Positions 25,139 to 34,126 of a stretch of DNA of 64,000 bases are shown here, piece after piece (the first letter of the stretch is position 1; each line of letters starts with the position of its first letter). Both the position numbers and the translations under genes were made by a program. The stretch spans positions 25,070 to 89,069 of the forward strand of contig NZ_CAIWTY010000023.1 of the NCBI RefSeq assembly GCF_903915725.1, written 5' to 3'. Under the pieces are notes generated by a model, which ran no database searches, was not told the origin of the DNA, and worked only from the letters and a program-made list of their open reading frames with translations. Source of the stretch: an uncultured Rhodopila sp. GTDB lineage: Bacteria > Pseudomonadota > Alphaproteobacteria > Acetobacterales > Acetobacteraceae.

Positions 25139-26554
25139 ATGTCGGATGGGGCAAAGGCCGCCACGATGTATTCGTTAGCGCAATGGTGCCGGCCGCGACG
25201 GGCGACCGCCCTTTTGGCGGGCCGGGTGGGCGCCTTGCTGCTGGCAGGCTTCCTGACGGGCGCGCAGGGTGATGGCGCGGCCCCGCTGGTCTCCAATCTG
25301 TTCGGCTTTGGCGGCAATTCGCCGCTGCCGCCGCTGAACGATGTTTCCGGCCAGTGCAAGCGTCTGCCGCTGGGACGGATCGTTACTCTTTCGACGGCCC
25401 TGGATGTGGCCCGCGAAGTATTTTCCAATTATCATGGGCCGGAGGTCAGGCCGATATTTGTCGGCGCGGTGATTAATCTTTATAATACCTATCTGCTTGC
25501 CCTCTCGGGCGTTCAGGCGGAAAAGGGCGTTGCGGAAGTCAGTTATGCCGAGGCGCTTACGCAGGGTTTGTACGGGTTTGGACTTTACAGCGTTGCCGTT
25601 CAAACCGCACTCGACGAACTTGAGATACCGCGCGGCGCCAACCTGATCATCGCCGGTCATAGCCTGGGCGGACTGCTGGCGCAGAACCTGCCGTTCACAC
25701 CGCAGGTGTCGTTCGGACGGAAATGGAATACGGTTCGCGGGATCACGTTCGGATCCCCGGTGACGTTCGAAAGTTTCCAGCAATCCAGGATTCCGTATCG
25801 CCGCTTCGCCATCACGGGCGACCCTTTCGTTGTTATGGCGACCCATGTGCTGCCGAACTTCGCCTCGGCGGACCATGCAAACACGATCTGGATCGGCACC
25901 GATGTGGCGCATGCGTTCGACTTGCACAACTCATATCCGTATTCACCCGACCTGGCGGGTTATGACGCGATTGGCAACCGTAGAGGGCGGAGCAACACGG
26001 TTCTGGCACTCGGCGAGACGGCGACGTGCGGCATCAATGCGCCCTCGGCGATGGCGGACCTGAAGCCCTTCTATCAACGCCACGTGCGGGGACTGATCGG
26101 GGAGCGTCTGGCCGCCGAGGCACTGAGTGCGATGGGTCACAAGATTCTTTATTACAAACCCGATATGGCCGGGACCACGACCCCTGGGATCGACATCATG
26201 ACCTGGTACCAGGGCAAGGTCTGGATGATCGACAACAAGGCTTATAAGTATAAATCAAACTCGCGCACGATCAAATCGGTTCCGGCACTGACCAATGCCG
26301 CTAATTTCGCCGGGTACAGGGCGGACATGGAGCAAGGGCTGCGGGAGATGGCGGCGTTTGTCCCGCTGCCGGCGGATGAGAAGACCTTGCTCGACACGGC
26401 ACTGGCGGCGTTGGTGGCGGGGCAATACCAGAAGGCCGTGACGAACGCGACGCCCTCGGTGGCGGATACGGATTACCGCACCGGGCTCGACCCGGCTTTT
26501 GCCGCGGCCAACCCCGACATTGTTTTCATTAACATTCAGGACATGAAACGTTAG
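25139..26554 (+). CDS. Lipase-like alpha/beta hydrolase fused to a candidate PD-(D/E)XK nuclease domain
   Basis: 471 residues from ATG 25139; ATG 25166 is also possible and has AAAGG upstream. A hydrophobic signal-like stretch (GALLLAGFLTGA, about residues 30-41) follows an Arg-rich N-terminus. Residues ~90-290 resemble class-3 lipases: nucleophile Ser175 in IIAGHSLGGLLAQ, then a GSPVTF strand and an ITGDPFV loop for the acid. From about 315 a second domain has the layout of a restriction-endonuclease fold: Glu322 (GERLAAEAL), Asp352 (PGIDIM), then Asp365 and Lys367 (VWMIDNKAY). The fold call is by eye from these motifs. It stands alone between oppositely oriented genes. A secreted toxin/effector is conceivable, given the T6SS nearby, but there is no direct link. 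Confidence 0.6.
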   Translation: MSDGAKAATMYSLAQWCRPRRATALLAGRVGALLLAGFLTGAQGDGAAPLVSNLFGFGGNSPLPPLNDVSGQCKRLPLGRIVTLSTALDVAREVFSNYHGPEVRPIFVGAVINLYNTYLLALSGVQAEKGVAEVSYAEALTQGLYGFGLYSVAVQTALDELEIPRGANLIIAGHSLGGLLAQNLPFTPQVSFGRKWNTVRGITFGSPVTFESFQQSRIPYRRFAITGDPFVVMATHVLPNFASADHANTIWIGTDVAHAFDLHNSYPYSPDLAGYDAIGNRRGRSNTVLALGETATCGINAPSAMADLKPFYQRHVRGLIGERLAAEALSAMGHKILYYKPDMAGTTTPGIDIMTWYQGKVWMIDNKAYKYKSNSRTIKSVPALTNAANFAGYRADMEQGLREMAAFVPLPADEKTLLDTALAALVAGQYQKAVTNATPSVADTDYRTGLDPAFAAANPDIVFINIQDMKR

Positions 26555-26632
26555 CGCAGCGGTCGTGCGTCGCGATGATCGTCCGGTCCCGATCGAGCCG
26601 GCGTCAGTATGGGCGGCGGCGGCCGATCCGGT

Positions 26633-27832
26633 TCATACCCGGGCGATGCGGGGCAGCAGAGTCCAGATTTGCGTGCCCGTCTGCCGCAAGGTCGGAAAAT
26701 GCCGGAGGATGTCGCTGACATGCGGTCCGGGCAGGATGATCAGGTCGTCGGGCGGGTCCGCCGTGACGCTTTCGGGCGCGCCGATGGGCAGGCGGCTGCC
26801 GGGCATCCGGCGGCCGTGCTGCGTCGTATCGGTGTCGGCAACGGTGGCGATTTCGTCCGGGGTCACGCCGCACAGGTTCAGCAGCATGGCGGCGCGCGCC
26901 GTTGCGCCGTAGGCGGTGACCCTGCGGCCGGCGTCGCGGCGGGCGCGCAGGAAGCCGCGGATGTCATCCCGCGCGAGGGCAACCCTGGCGGCGAAACCCG
27001 CGGCCAGCGCCGGCTGGTCCGCCTCGGTCAGCCGCACCGCCTTGACGCCGGGGCGAGCGTCGCGCCGGCTGTGCAAGTGGCAAACATGCAGCCGCAGGGA
27101 GCCGCCGTCGTCCGGTATCCGCTCGGCATCGAACACCCGCAGGCCGACGGAGCGCAGCAGGCGCTCGGTCACCGGCAGCGACAGGTGGGCACGGATATCG
27201 GGACGGAAGGCATCGAACTGGACGCGCTGGATCAGCGACAGCAAGTGCGGGAATTGCAGGCTGACGACGCCGTTCGGACGCAGGATGCAGGCCAGGGCGG
27301 CGGCGAATTCAAACATGTCGGCGGCCAGCGGCAGCACGCCGTGCGCCAGGACGATGTCGGCGCACCCTTGCTGGACCGCGATCTGCATCGCCGTCGCGGT
27401 GTTGAAGGTGGCGGCTTCGATCGGATGAACCGGGATGCCGGCGGCCTGGACGTGCGGCAGCAGCGGGCTTTCGGCCGCGCCGATATCGACGACCAGCGAG
27501 TCGGCGTTCAGGTGGAAGCGGCTGCGCAGCGTCTCCGCGTAGCGCCCGGGGCGTCCGGCGGGTTCGGCGAAGGCGTGGTCCGCCGCCGCGCCGCCTGGGC
27601 TGGCACCGGTTTGCGCCAGTCCGCAATGATCGCACAGCCGGATGTGCAACGGATGCCGCGTATCGGGTTCTGCCGCGGCGAGGCTGCGGTGGGTTAGCGG
27701 CACGGTCCCGAGGTCGAGCAGGCTGCGGTGCAGCGGGGCGCCGCACAGGCCGCAGTCCGGTTCCGGTGCACAGTGCCGGTGCGGGGCGGGGGCGAGCATC
27801 GTCAGCATCGCGCCGCGGCCCGGATGGCCCAA
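26633..27832 (-). CDS. Class I SAM-dependent C-methyltransferase (sugar C-methyltransferase-like)
   Basis: Up to 399 residues; later ATG codons in the first dozen residues are alternative starts. Three parts are visible: an N-terminal zinc-binding module (CGLCGAPL ... LCDHCGLAQ), a Rossmann SAM domain (VVDIGAAESPLLPHVQAAG, residues ~105-125), and a C-terminal domain (VTAYGATARAAMLLNLCGV) typical of the three-domain C-methyltransferases of deoxysugar pathways such as TylC3 or NovU. It is likely cytoplasmic and acts on a nucleotide sugar or related keto compound. No deoxysugar genes are adjacent, so the target is open. Confidence 0.83.
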   Translation of the reverse strand: MGHPGRGAMLTMLAPAPHRHCAPEPDCGLCGAPLHRSLLDLGTVPLTHRSLAAAEPDTRHPLHIRLCDHCGLAQTGASPGGAAADHAFAEPAGRPGRYAETLRSRFHLNADSLVVDIGAAESPLLPHVQAAGIPVHPIEAATFNTATAMQIAVQQGCADIVLAHGVLPLAADMFEFAAALACILRPNGVVSLQFPHLLSLIQRVQFDAFRPDIRAHLSLPVTERLLRSVGLRVFDAERIPDDGGSLRLHVCHLHSRRDARPGVKAVRLTEADQPALAAGFAARVALARDDIRGFLRARRDAGRRVTAYGATARAAMLLNLCGVTPDEIATVADTDTTQHGRRMPGSRLPIGAPESVTADPPDDLIILPGPHVSDILRHFPTLRQTGTQIWTLLPRIARV

Positions 27833-27968
27833 GGGCCGTCAGTTCGGCTGTTCACGGCGGACTCCCATCAGCAAGGAAGCCAGGGAATGGCCGTTCTGCC
27901 CACCTTGCCTGACGCGGTCGCGTTCTTCGCTGCCGTCACCCTAGCGCGAAAGGGTTAACGAAAGGTTT

Positions 27969-28988
27969 CTACCGCGCGCGAATTTTTAGCGCGCCGAGGG
28001 TGACGGTTTCGGGGTGCAGTGAGCCGGTCCAGGCGACCTCGGAGTCCGGCAGGCGGATGCCGTGATGGGCGAGGGCAGTGGCCAGCACCGCTGCGGGATG
28101 CTGCGATGCCATGGCCAGCGCGGTCCGCGCGTCGGCGAAACCCGCGGCCGTGACGTTGCGCACCGCCTGGTCCAGGCACAGTGCCGAACCGGCCAGCGTG
28201 GCGGTGCCGGGGACGCGGACCGAGCCGTCGGCGGCGTGCTCGATGTCCATGCCGGCGAAGCGATACAGGCCGGGTGGTGCCGCGGCGGCGGCGGTGGCGT
28301 CGGTGACCAGGATGCAGCGATGCGGCTGCCTGGCCCTGATCAGCACTTTCAGCGCGTGCGGCGGGATGTGGATGAAGTCGGCGATGAAACTGGCATACAG
28401 CGCGTCCTCCGCCAGTTGCGCCATCAGCGGGTTGAGGAATTTCGGCTGCGGCTGCGGCAGGGCGTTGCCGAGATGGGTGCTGAGGGTGACTCCGGCCCGG
28501 GCAGCTTGCTCGGTCGCTTCGGTATCGGCGGCGGTATGGCCCATGGCGACGGCGATGCCGGCCGCGCGGGCGTGCCGGATCAGGGGCAGGGCGCCGGGGC
28601 GCTCGGGGGCCAGCGTCAGCAGCAGGACCGGGCGGCGAAGGCCGAGCGTCAGGCGGTCGAGGGTTGCCGGCTCGGGGGGGATGATCGCCGGGACTGGGTG
28701 GCAGCCGGCGTAGCCGGGGGCGGGGTTGAGGAACGGCCCCTCCAGGTGGAAGCCCGGTACCATCAGCGGGCCGAGGCGGCTGTTCGCGACGGCTTCATCC
28801 AAAGCGTGCAGGCGGTTTGCCAGATCGGCTTTGGCGGCGGTGATGAGGGTGGGCAGGCAGGCGGTGACGCCGGCGCGGAGCATGGTTTCCAGCGCGTGGT
28901 CGAGCGCGTCGGCGGTCAGCGCGGTGTCGTTGAAATCGACGCCGGCGTAGCCGTTGACCTGGAGGTCGATCAGGCCGGTTGAGTGCAT
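27969..28988 (-). CDS. nagA: N-acetylglucosamine-6-phosphate deacetylase
   Basis: 339 residues from ATG 28988, which begins just before the conserved LIDLQVNGYAGVDFND. Amidohydrolase metal ligands are present: HLEGPFLNP (Glu), VAMGHTAADT and LSTHLGNALP (His), VTDATAAA (Asp). The enzyme removes acetate from GlcNAc-6-phosphate, a step of amino-sugar or peptidoglycan recycling. It is slightly shorter than typical NagA (~380) because the N-terminal beta-sandwich strands are trimmed. No nagB or PTS genes are adjacent. Two fragments of a second nagA-like copy lie 1.4 and 3 kb away (30388-30499 and 32009-32153). Confidence 0.9.
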   Translation of the reverse strand: MHSTGLIDLQVNGYAGVDFNDTALTADALDHALETMLRAGVTACLPTLITAAKADLANRLHALDEAVANSRLGPLMVPGFHLEGPFLNPAPGYAGCHPVPAIIPPEPATLDRLTLGLRRPVLLLTLAPERPGALPLIRHARAAGIAVAMGHTAADTEATEQAARAGVTLSTHLGNALPQPQPKFLNPLMAQLAEDALYASFIADFIHIPPHALKVLIRARQPHRCILVTDATAAAAAPPGLYRFAGMDIEHAADGSVRVPGTATLAGSALCLDQAVRNVTAAGFADARTALAMASQHPAAVLATALAHHGIRLPDSEVAWTGSLHPETVTLGALKIRAR

Positions 28989-29117
28989 GCCGCGGCTTTG
29001 GCGGCGCGGGGCAGGGGAGTCAAGCACGGGATGCCGCCGATCTCAACGGCGAAGCCTTGTCACCCGCGCTTCGGACTACCCGGGCAGGCGTTCGAGCCGC
29101 GAGCCGTCATCCCGCGA

Positions 29118-30068
29118 CTATCCGGCATCCTGTCCAACCGGATCGGGCAACGTTGCCCGGGTCCGGCATTTCCGGCTTTCGCGGCGCGGAAGCATGGCCC
29201 GCCGATCGGCCGAAAGCAGAAGGCGCGCTATCGCAAGGGATACCAATGCCAGGACGGCGCCGCTGAGCATATCGACAAGGTAATGGCCGCCCTGGCTCAT
29301 GACTGAAATCGCAAGCAGCACGTTGAGCGGAAGCAAAGGATAGAACAGCCATTTTCGTTCGCGCGCCATGTTTATGTAAAGCACGCCCAAGGCGGTATGA
29401 TATGAGGGAAACGTAACGATCCCGGCCAGCGGCCGGATGGTCGATGTGCTATGAGAGCGAAGCGTCAGGATATCGGCTTGCCATTGCACGCCGGCATCGA
29501 TGCCATGCGGTGCGAATGCGCCGATGGACGGCAGCAGATACATGATGGGAAACGTGATGATAATGGCGAGTATCCCGGCGGTGAGGAACTCATCAACCCG
29601 CTTTACATTGATATAGGACAAGATCATGACCAGCACAACAGCTTGCGGCGCCATGCTGTTGTAGGCAAGACCCAATATGATCTGCACAGCCGGGTGATGA
29701 TTGACCCAGTTGAACCAGGCGAGCCAGTGGAATCCCAATGCGATATCGGCTTGCTCGAACCACGGATCAGCCAGCGGGAAGGGCGATGCCGCGGTCAGTA
29801 CATAGGTAAACACCGTGCCGGCGTTGCCGAACGCGAAAATCTGCGCCAGGGCGGTGGTGAATCGGGCGGCCTGCGGACTGCGCAAGCGGCATAGACGCGA
29901 GGCGGCCAGGAGGATCGCGATCAGCGCGATGGCCTGCCATTCGAGTTCGAAATCGACGGATAGTCCTTGTGCAAACAGCGCAATTATATCGGCAATTCCG
30001 ATCAAGCCAATGAGAAGCCAGATTATGGTTTGGGCTGCCATGTCGATCACTGCAGGCTGATAAGGCAT
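29118..30068 (-). CDS. PAP2-superfamily membrane phosphatase or inositolphosphotransferase-like protein
   Basis: 316 residues from ATG 30068 (ATG 30041 is also possible). About six membrane helices are visible. The PAP2 signature comes in the second half: IVTFPSYHTALGV (PSxHT, histidine acid) and GGHYLVDMLSGA (second His/Asp). The spacing resembles the inositol phosphorylceramide synthase/Aur1-like branch. Such enzymes hydrolyse or transfer phosphate head groups of lipids at the outer face of the inner membrane. The substrate cannot be assigned. The coding region has lower GC than its neighbours. Confidence 0.85.
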   Translation of the reverse strand: MPYQPAVIDMAAQTIIWLLIGLIGIADIIALFAQGLSVDFELEWQAIALIAILLAASRLCRLRSPQAARFTTALAQIFAFGNAGTVFTYVLTAASPFPLADPWFEQADIALGFHWLAWFNWVNHHPAVQIILGLAYNSMAPQAVVLVMILSYINVKRVDEFLTAGILAIIITFPIMYLLPSIGAFAPHGIDAGVQWQADILTLRSHSTSTIRPLAGIVTFPSYHTALGVLYINMARERKWLFYPLLPLNVLLAISVMSQGGHYLVDMLSGAVLALVSLAIARLLLSADRRAMLPRRESRKCRTRATLPDPVGQDAG

Positions 30069-30387
30069 GCGGCGGCGTCGCGAGCGGTATGCCGGCAATA
30101 CCCAGCGTCATCGGCACAGCGTATGCCGCCGCCGTGCGAGGGACTTTGATCGGGTTTCAGGCCTGACATGCGATCATCCGCGGGGGGTGAGTAACGAGAA
30201 ACCGAACTTACCACTAGCCACATTATTACGAAATTCACATCATCGTGCCGGGAACGGCTCGCTGTTGCGTGATCTCGTGATAGCATCGCCCGGCCTGTGC
30301 TTCGTCGGACGATTCAGTGGCCGGTTCGGGCGCGCCACATACGTCGATCCTCGCTGCTGCTCAGTTGCGGGAGACATCGGATCGGCT
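30069..30387. other. Intergenic region upstream of the PAP2 gene
   Basis: No gene is supported. The part from 30170 to 30260 is AT-richer (runs such as CCACATTATTACGAAATTC) and is the likely promoter region of the PAP2 gene on the minus strand. It runs directly into the nagA remnant at 30388. Confidence 0.5.
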
Positions 30388-30499
30388 GGCAGGCGTTGAC
30401 GCCGGAGCTGAACATCGCCCCCAGCGCGTGGTCGAGCGCGGCGGCGGTCAGCGCGGTGTCGTTGAAATCGATGCCGTCGCAGCCGTTGACCCGGAGGTC
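30388..30499 (-). pseudogene. N-terminal fragment of a second nagA
   Basis: On the minus strand, about 112 bases match the first ~45 codons of the intact nagA at 27969-28988 at roughly 85 percent identity by eye (VNGCDGIDFNDTALTAAALD against VNGYAGVDFNDTALTADALD). The match stops after GVNACQP. It has no proper start or downstream domain and cannot be functional. Confidence 0.8.
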
Positions 30500-30530
30500 C
30501 AAATCGATGATCGCCGGCATCGAATTCGGC

Positions 30531-31436
30531 CTAAAGAATAGAGAAGACATTCCACCAGAGTGGAAGCGTGACGAATGACAGCACTGTTCCAACGCCGATC
30601 ATTAAAGAAATGAGTTGGGCGTTCAAACCGTATTGGCTGGCAACGATCGCTCCGCCGATCTGGGGCGCCATTGCGGATTCGAAAAGGGTGATTTGCGTCG
30701 TGAAACCCCGCAGTCCGATCAGGCCGGCATAGATCAGCGTTACCAGCAGTGGCGCCAGCACTAGTTTATAGCCAAGTCCCATGGCAAGTGGCGCGCGATG
30801 GCCACGCACGGCGCCCAGCCGAAGCTGCAGGCCGACCGACACCAGGGCCAAGGGCGCCAGAGTCCCGCCGAGGCGGCTCAATACGCTGATGGTCCAAGCG
30901 GGATAGCCGATCGGCATGAGAGCAACGGCGACCGCCAGGGCAATCAATGGTGGAAATGTTATGATTCGCATCGCGACTTCGCGTTTCGAAACCGCGGTGT
31001 CGGAGTAAAAGCAGATTGTCAGAATGCCGATGGTGCTGAGCACCAGGTAGGTGCCGAGTTGGTCGATCATGATGCCGATTGGCATTCCGCGGGATCCGTA
31101 AAAAGATTCGATCATCGGCAGGCCGATGAACGAAGTATTCCCGAGCCCTCCGACGACGGCGAGGGCGCCTGTGGTCGTCTTCGGCAGCCGGAGGGCGGAT
31201 CCGATCGCCCAGAACAGAGCCGCGCTGGCCGCGAACAAAAGCCACGGCATGAAGACGGCGTAAAGCAGCGCCGGGTCAAGACGAACGGCATGAACCTGAA
31301 GCAGAGTGAGTGCCGGCAGCGAAACGTGTATGATAAAGGCATTGATTGAGGTGTGAGCGTTGTCGGGCACGCGTCCGGACCATATCAGGGCCATGCCGAT
31401 CGCGAGACACGCAAACAGCATGATGATGTTGTCCAT
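30531..31436 (-). CDS. AEC-family transporter (auxin efflux carrier / malonate-type permease)
   Basis: 301 residues with about ten membrane helices in two five-helix halves. Family features: an N-terminal LACLAIGMALIWSGRVP helix, INAFIIHVSLPALTLLQV, GGLGNTSFIGLPMI with its conserved Asn-Thr-Ser-Phe, and QIGGAIVASQYGLN in the second half. Members export or import small organic anions across the inner membrane. The substrate is unknown. It lies between the two nagA remnants. Confidence 0.88.
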   Translation of the reverse strand: MDNIIMLFACLAIGMALIWSGRVPDNAHTSINAFIIHVSLPALTLLQVHAVRLDPALLYAVFMPWLLFAASAALFWAIGSALRLPKTTTGALAVVGGLGNTSFIGLPMIESFYGSRGMPIGIMIDQLGTYLVLSTIGILTICFYSDTAVSKREVAMRIITFPPLIALAVAVALMPIGYPAWTISVLSRLGGTLAPLALVSVGLQLRLGAVRGHRAPLAMGLGYKLVLAPLLVTLIYAGLIGLRGFTTQITLFESAMAPQIGGAIVASQYGLNAQLISLMIGVGTVLSFVTLPLWWNVFSIL

Positions 31437-31637
31437 CGGTCCTATCCCTTGACCTGACTCATGAAATAGCAGACGCGCGCAATCATTCGGGCTGCGAACT
31501 GCCTGGTGGCAGATAACATGAAGTGTTGCAGATAACGGCTAGTAAGGCAGCTTTCAGAGCCGCATACTCGACGCGCGAACCCGAGGCATGTCAATTAATA
31601 AACGCTAAAGTTACCGGGGCAGCTTTTTGACCTTCAT

Positions 31638-31829
31638 TCAGACCCGGCTGCGCCGGGCGAGGCTCTCGGGGGCAGGCAATCCGGCGGCTGGATTTTTGTG
31701 CTCGATGGGAGCCACAGCATCATCGCTCTCCGCGATCAGGTTGGTTATCGCCTCCGGCCGACCGGGACGCAGGTAATGCCGCAGCAGCGCAGCAACTTGC
31801 CGCTCGGCCTGGCGGCTCCGCCGGATCAC
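31638..31829 (-). pseudogene. RelE/ParE-type toxin gene, probably frameshifted
   Basis: 63 codons from GTG 31829, overlapping the antitoxin stop (GTGA). The translated part VIRRSRQAERQVAALLRHYL and AGLPAP has the rhythm of ParE-family plasmid-stabilisation toxins, which are usually ~95-100 residues. After AGLPAP the family normally continues with a Pro/Arg stretch and a GRYW-like strand. Here the zero frame ends early, while the +1 frame reads REPRPAQPGL as expected for ~10 more residues, so a frameshift is likely. The terminal catalytic strand is not recognisable. Confidence 0.5.
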
Positions 31830-32002
31830 GACTCGACGTCGGTCGGCTCAGCCTCGATCTCTTCGAAATTGGCTAGCAACCGTGCCCTCGCTTCCCGCCA
31901 GGGCACCGTGCGTCCGGCGGCAAGATCTGCCTCGCTCAGGGCAAGAGCTTCGAGCCATTCTCGCGGGGGAGACAACTCATCGTGGTTCGGATCGTCAGCC
32001 AT
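31826..32002 (-). CDS. Small antitoxin of a ParE-type toxin-antitoxin pair
   Basis: 58 residues from ATG 32002: acidic N-terminus, then EWLEALALSEADLAAGRTVP and WREARARLLANFEEIEAE. The pattern 'SEADLAAGRTVPW' is typical of short antitoxins paired with ParE/RelE toxins, where the C-terminal helix wraps the toxin. It overlaps the toxin start by four bases. No palindromic operator is evident immediately upstream, where the second nagA remnant begins seven bases away. Confidence 0.6.
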   Translation of the reverse strand: MADDPNHDELSPPREWLEALALSEADLAAGRTVPWREARARLLANFEEIEAEPTDVES

Positions 32003-32008
32003 GCGTGC

Positions 32009-32153
32009 CCGGGACCATCAGAGGGCCGGGGCGGCTACGCGCGACGGCTTCATCCAGGGCGTGGACGCGGTTTGGCGGATCGGCTTCGCCCGGGCCGTCC
32101 GCTGTGGTCAGCGTCGGGCGGCAGCCGGTGAGCCGGAGCGGTTTCCGGATGCG
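32009..32153 (-). pseudogene. Second nagA remnant (internal fragment)
   Basis: About 145 bases match nagA at 28752-28891: the stretch CCATCAG...GGCTTCATCCA, then GGCGTGGACGCGGTTTG and GCCGGTGAGCCGGAGC, with a small deletion near the end. It corresponds to about residues 35-80 of NagA, on the minus strand. It does not join in order with the remnant at 30388-30499, so the two are scrambled or separate relics. Confidence 0.65.
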
Positions 32154-32451
32154 GCGCCGCTCCTGACGGGCGACGTCATCGTATCGTCATTGCGATGTTC
32201 GCCGGTTCGATTGACGACATCCGGAGCAGCGGTTGAAGCAATTTTGCACTGCACCATTTGCCGAGCGTCGGTGGAGACGCGACCAGACGGTAGTAACGCC
32301 GGCGGCAATCATTGCAGTTTACCTGACGGAGCCACAACGGACGGCTCGAAAAGCATGCCGGAGGCCCGTGCCAGCATGCCCCTTCAATCACTATCGGTGG
32401 ATTGTCCTTCTTCTCAATGCAGCGGGTCCACCGTGCACGCAAAGGACTATG

Positions 32452-33480
32452 ATGAAGCTCTTCGCGAGATCCAAGACCCGTTCCAGCCTCGCCACGACTG
32501 TGCTGGCCGGGGCGGCGGCCGTGGCCGCGCTCGTTGCCGGCAACCTGCTCATGGCGCGGCGGGCGGAGCGACGGCATCCGCCTCGGGGCGGTTTCGTGGA
32601 GGTCGACGGGGTACGGCTGCACTACAGCGACCGGGGCGAAGGCAGCCCTATCGTGCTCATTCACGGCAATGCAGTGAGCGGGGACGACTGGAACATCAGC
32701 GGGGTGGCCGACATGCTGCTGGAGCATCACCGGGTCATCATCTTCGACCGCCCCGGTTTCGGCTACAGCGAGCGCCCGCGCGGTCGCCTGTGGACCGCCG
32801 CTCAGCAGGCCGATCTGCTGCATGAGGCGCTGCGTCAGCTCCATGTCGAGCGGCCCGTCGTGGTCGGGCATTCCTGGGGCACGATCGTGGCTCTTGCTAT
32901 GGCGGCGCGGCATCAGGCCAATGTGGCCGGCCTCGTGCTTCTATCCGGCTACTACTTCTGGACGCTGCGGCCCGACGCGCTGCTGGTGACGGCAGGAGCA
33001 ATCCCGGTGTTGGGTGACATTTTGCGCTACACCGTGTCGCCGCTGCTGGGTTGGCTGCAGATGCCGCTGCTGAAATGGGCAATGTTCTCGCCCGCGCGGG
33101 TGCCGAACCGGTTTGAGGCTGAATACTCGACCGCGATGGCGTTGCGGCCCTCGCAGATTCGCGCGACCTCGATGGACGGGGCCCTGATGATCCCGGGCGC
33201 CGTCGCGCTGCGCGAGGACTACAAGGACCTGAGCTTGCCGGTGATCATCATCGCAGGCGACGGCGACAGGATCGTTTTCAAGCGCAGGTCCGAGCATTTG
33301 CGGGCCATCCTTCCGGGCAGCGTGCTACAGATCGTGAAGGGAGCCGGACATATGGTCCATCACGTCGCGACGGAGCAGGTGGTTCAGGCGATCGAGAGCG
33401 TGGTTGAAGCGACGCGCGACCCTCGGGCGGCGGGGTCTGGATCGGCCGGGCAAGATGCGTCCGCTGCCGTATCGGGTTGA
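32452..33480 (+). CDS. Alpha/beta hydrolase with N-terminal membrane anchor
   Basis: 342 residues from ATG 32452 (AAAGGA just upstream; ATG 32449 is equivalent). Residues ~13-34 form one hydrophobic helix after a basic N-terminus, a signal anchor or uncleaved signal. The hydrolase domain shows IVLIHGNAVSGDDW (oxyanion), FDRPGFGYSERP, nucleophile Ser141 in VVVGHSWGT, Asp in IIAGDGDRIV and His in GAGHMVHH, so the triad is complete. The pattern is of the haloperoxidase/epoxide hydrolase-like esterases. The substrate is unknown. It may act at the outer face of the inner membrane. Confidence 0.87.
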   Translation: MKLFARSKTRSSLATTVLAGAAAVAALVAGNLLMARRAERRHPPRGGFVEVDGVRLHYSDRGEGSPIVLIHGNAVSGDDWNISGVADMLLEHHRVIIFDRPGFGYSERPRGRLWTAAQQADLLHEALRQLHVERPVVVGHSWGTIVALAMAARHQANVAGLVLLSGYYFWTLRPDALLVTAGAIPVLGDILRYTVSPLLGWLQMPLLKWAMFSPARVPNRFEAEYSTAMALRPSQIRATSMDGALMIPGAVALREDYKDLSLPVIIIAGDGDRIVFKRRSEHLRAILPGSVLQIVKGAGHMVHHVATEQVVQAIESVVEATRDPRAAGSGSAGQDASAAVSG

Positions 33481-33733
33481 GCGCGCAATAATAGCGGCCA
33501 AGCCGGGCTTTCCCGACGGCGATCGATAACGATGCACCCGGGGAGCGATTTAAGGTGCGGGAGTCGCCGCCACAAGTTCGGATTGGTTGGGCGAATCCCA
33601 CAAGGTAGGCGTTGTATGCGATACAGTCGCGCCGATCTTTATGAACGGAATCAACTGCGCAAGAGCAAATGTTCCCGATGAAACTTGCAAGCGGTGGCAA
33701 GCGCTGTGTTTCGGGTAACACTTCGGAGGAATC

Positions 33734-33949
33734 ATGGACCCGATATTTGCACTTGCTCTCGTGACATTTGCGTGCGTTGTTGCTTTTTTGTTATGGAACC
33801 GTGCGTCTACCAAGCGGCATCAGCAGACCGGCGGAAATACGGACGGCATCGGCGGTCTGAACGATCCGCTTTCCGGCACAACCAAGGGCATGCGCGACCC
33901 TGACGAGATGCGCGCATCTTTGGATGCCATGTCGAGCCGGCGCAATTAA
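33734..33949 (+). CDS. Small single-pass membrane protein, unknown function
   Basis: 71 residues with a strong ribosome binding site (GGAGGAA, 33725-33731). Residues 4-21 form a membrane helix (IFALALVTFACVVAFLLW), followed by a hydrophilic tail with GLNDPLSGTTKGMRDPDEM. The family was not recognised. The good start site and clean helix argue that it is expressed. Upstream, 33481-33733 contains no other gene. Confidence 0.6.
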   Translation: MDPIFALALVTFACVVAFLLWNRASTKRHQQTGGNTDGIGGLNDPLSGTTKGMRDPDEMRASLDAMSSRRN

Positions 33950-34126
33950 CCGGGTTGAGTAAAGCTTAGGACTGTGGCGCAACGGCATGAGTATGTCTGC
34001 CGTTTCAGCAATGCAACACACTCACCGCCAGCGTGACGGTCAGCGGCTTGGTGGCGGTGGACCGCACCAATACCTTCAATAGCGCGGCGGCCGGCGCGGA
34101 CAGATCCGTTGCCGGCCGCCGCCCAC

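Noticed and set aside
25139..26554. Direct assignment as a T6SS effector
   Set aside because: It lies 18 kb from the T6SS genes, has a signal-like N-terminus, and has no PAAR, VgrG or immunity gene beside it.
30388..32153. One nagA copy interrupted by insertion of the transporter and TA genes
   Set aside because: The two fragments share the strand but are in the wrong order for a single split gene.
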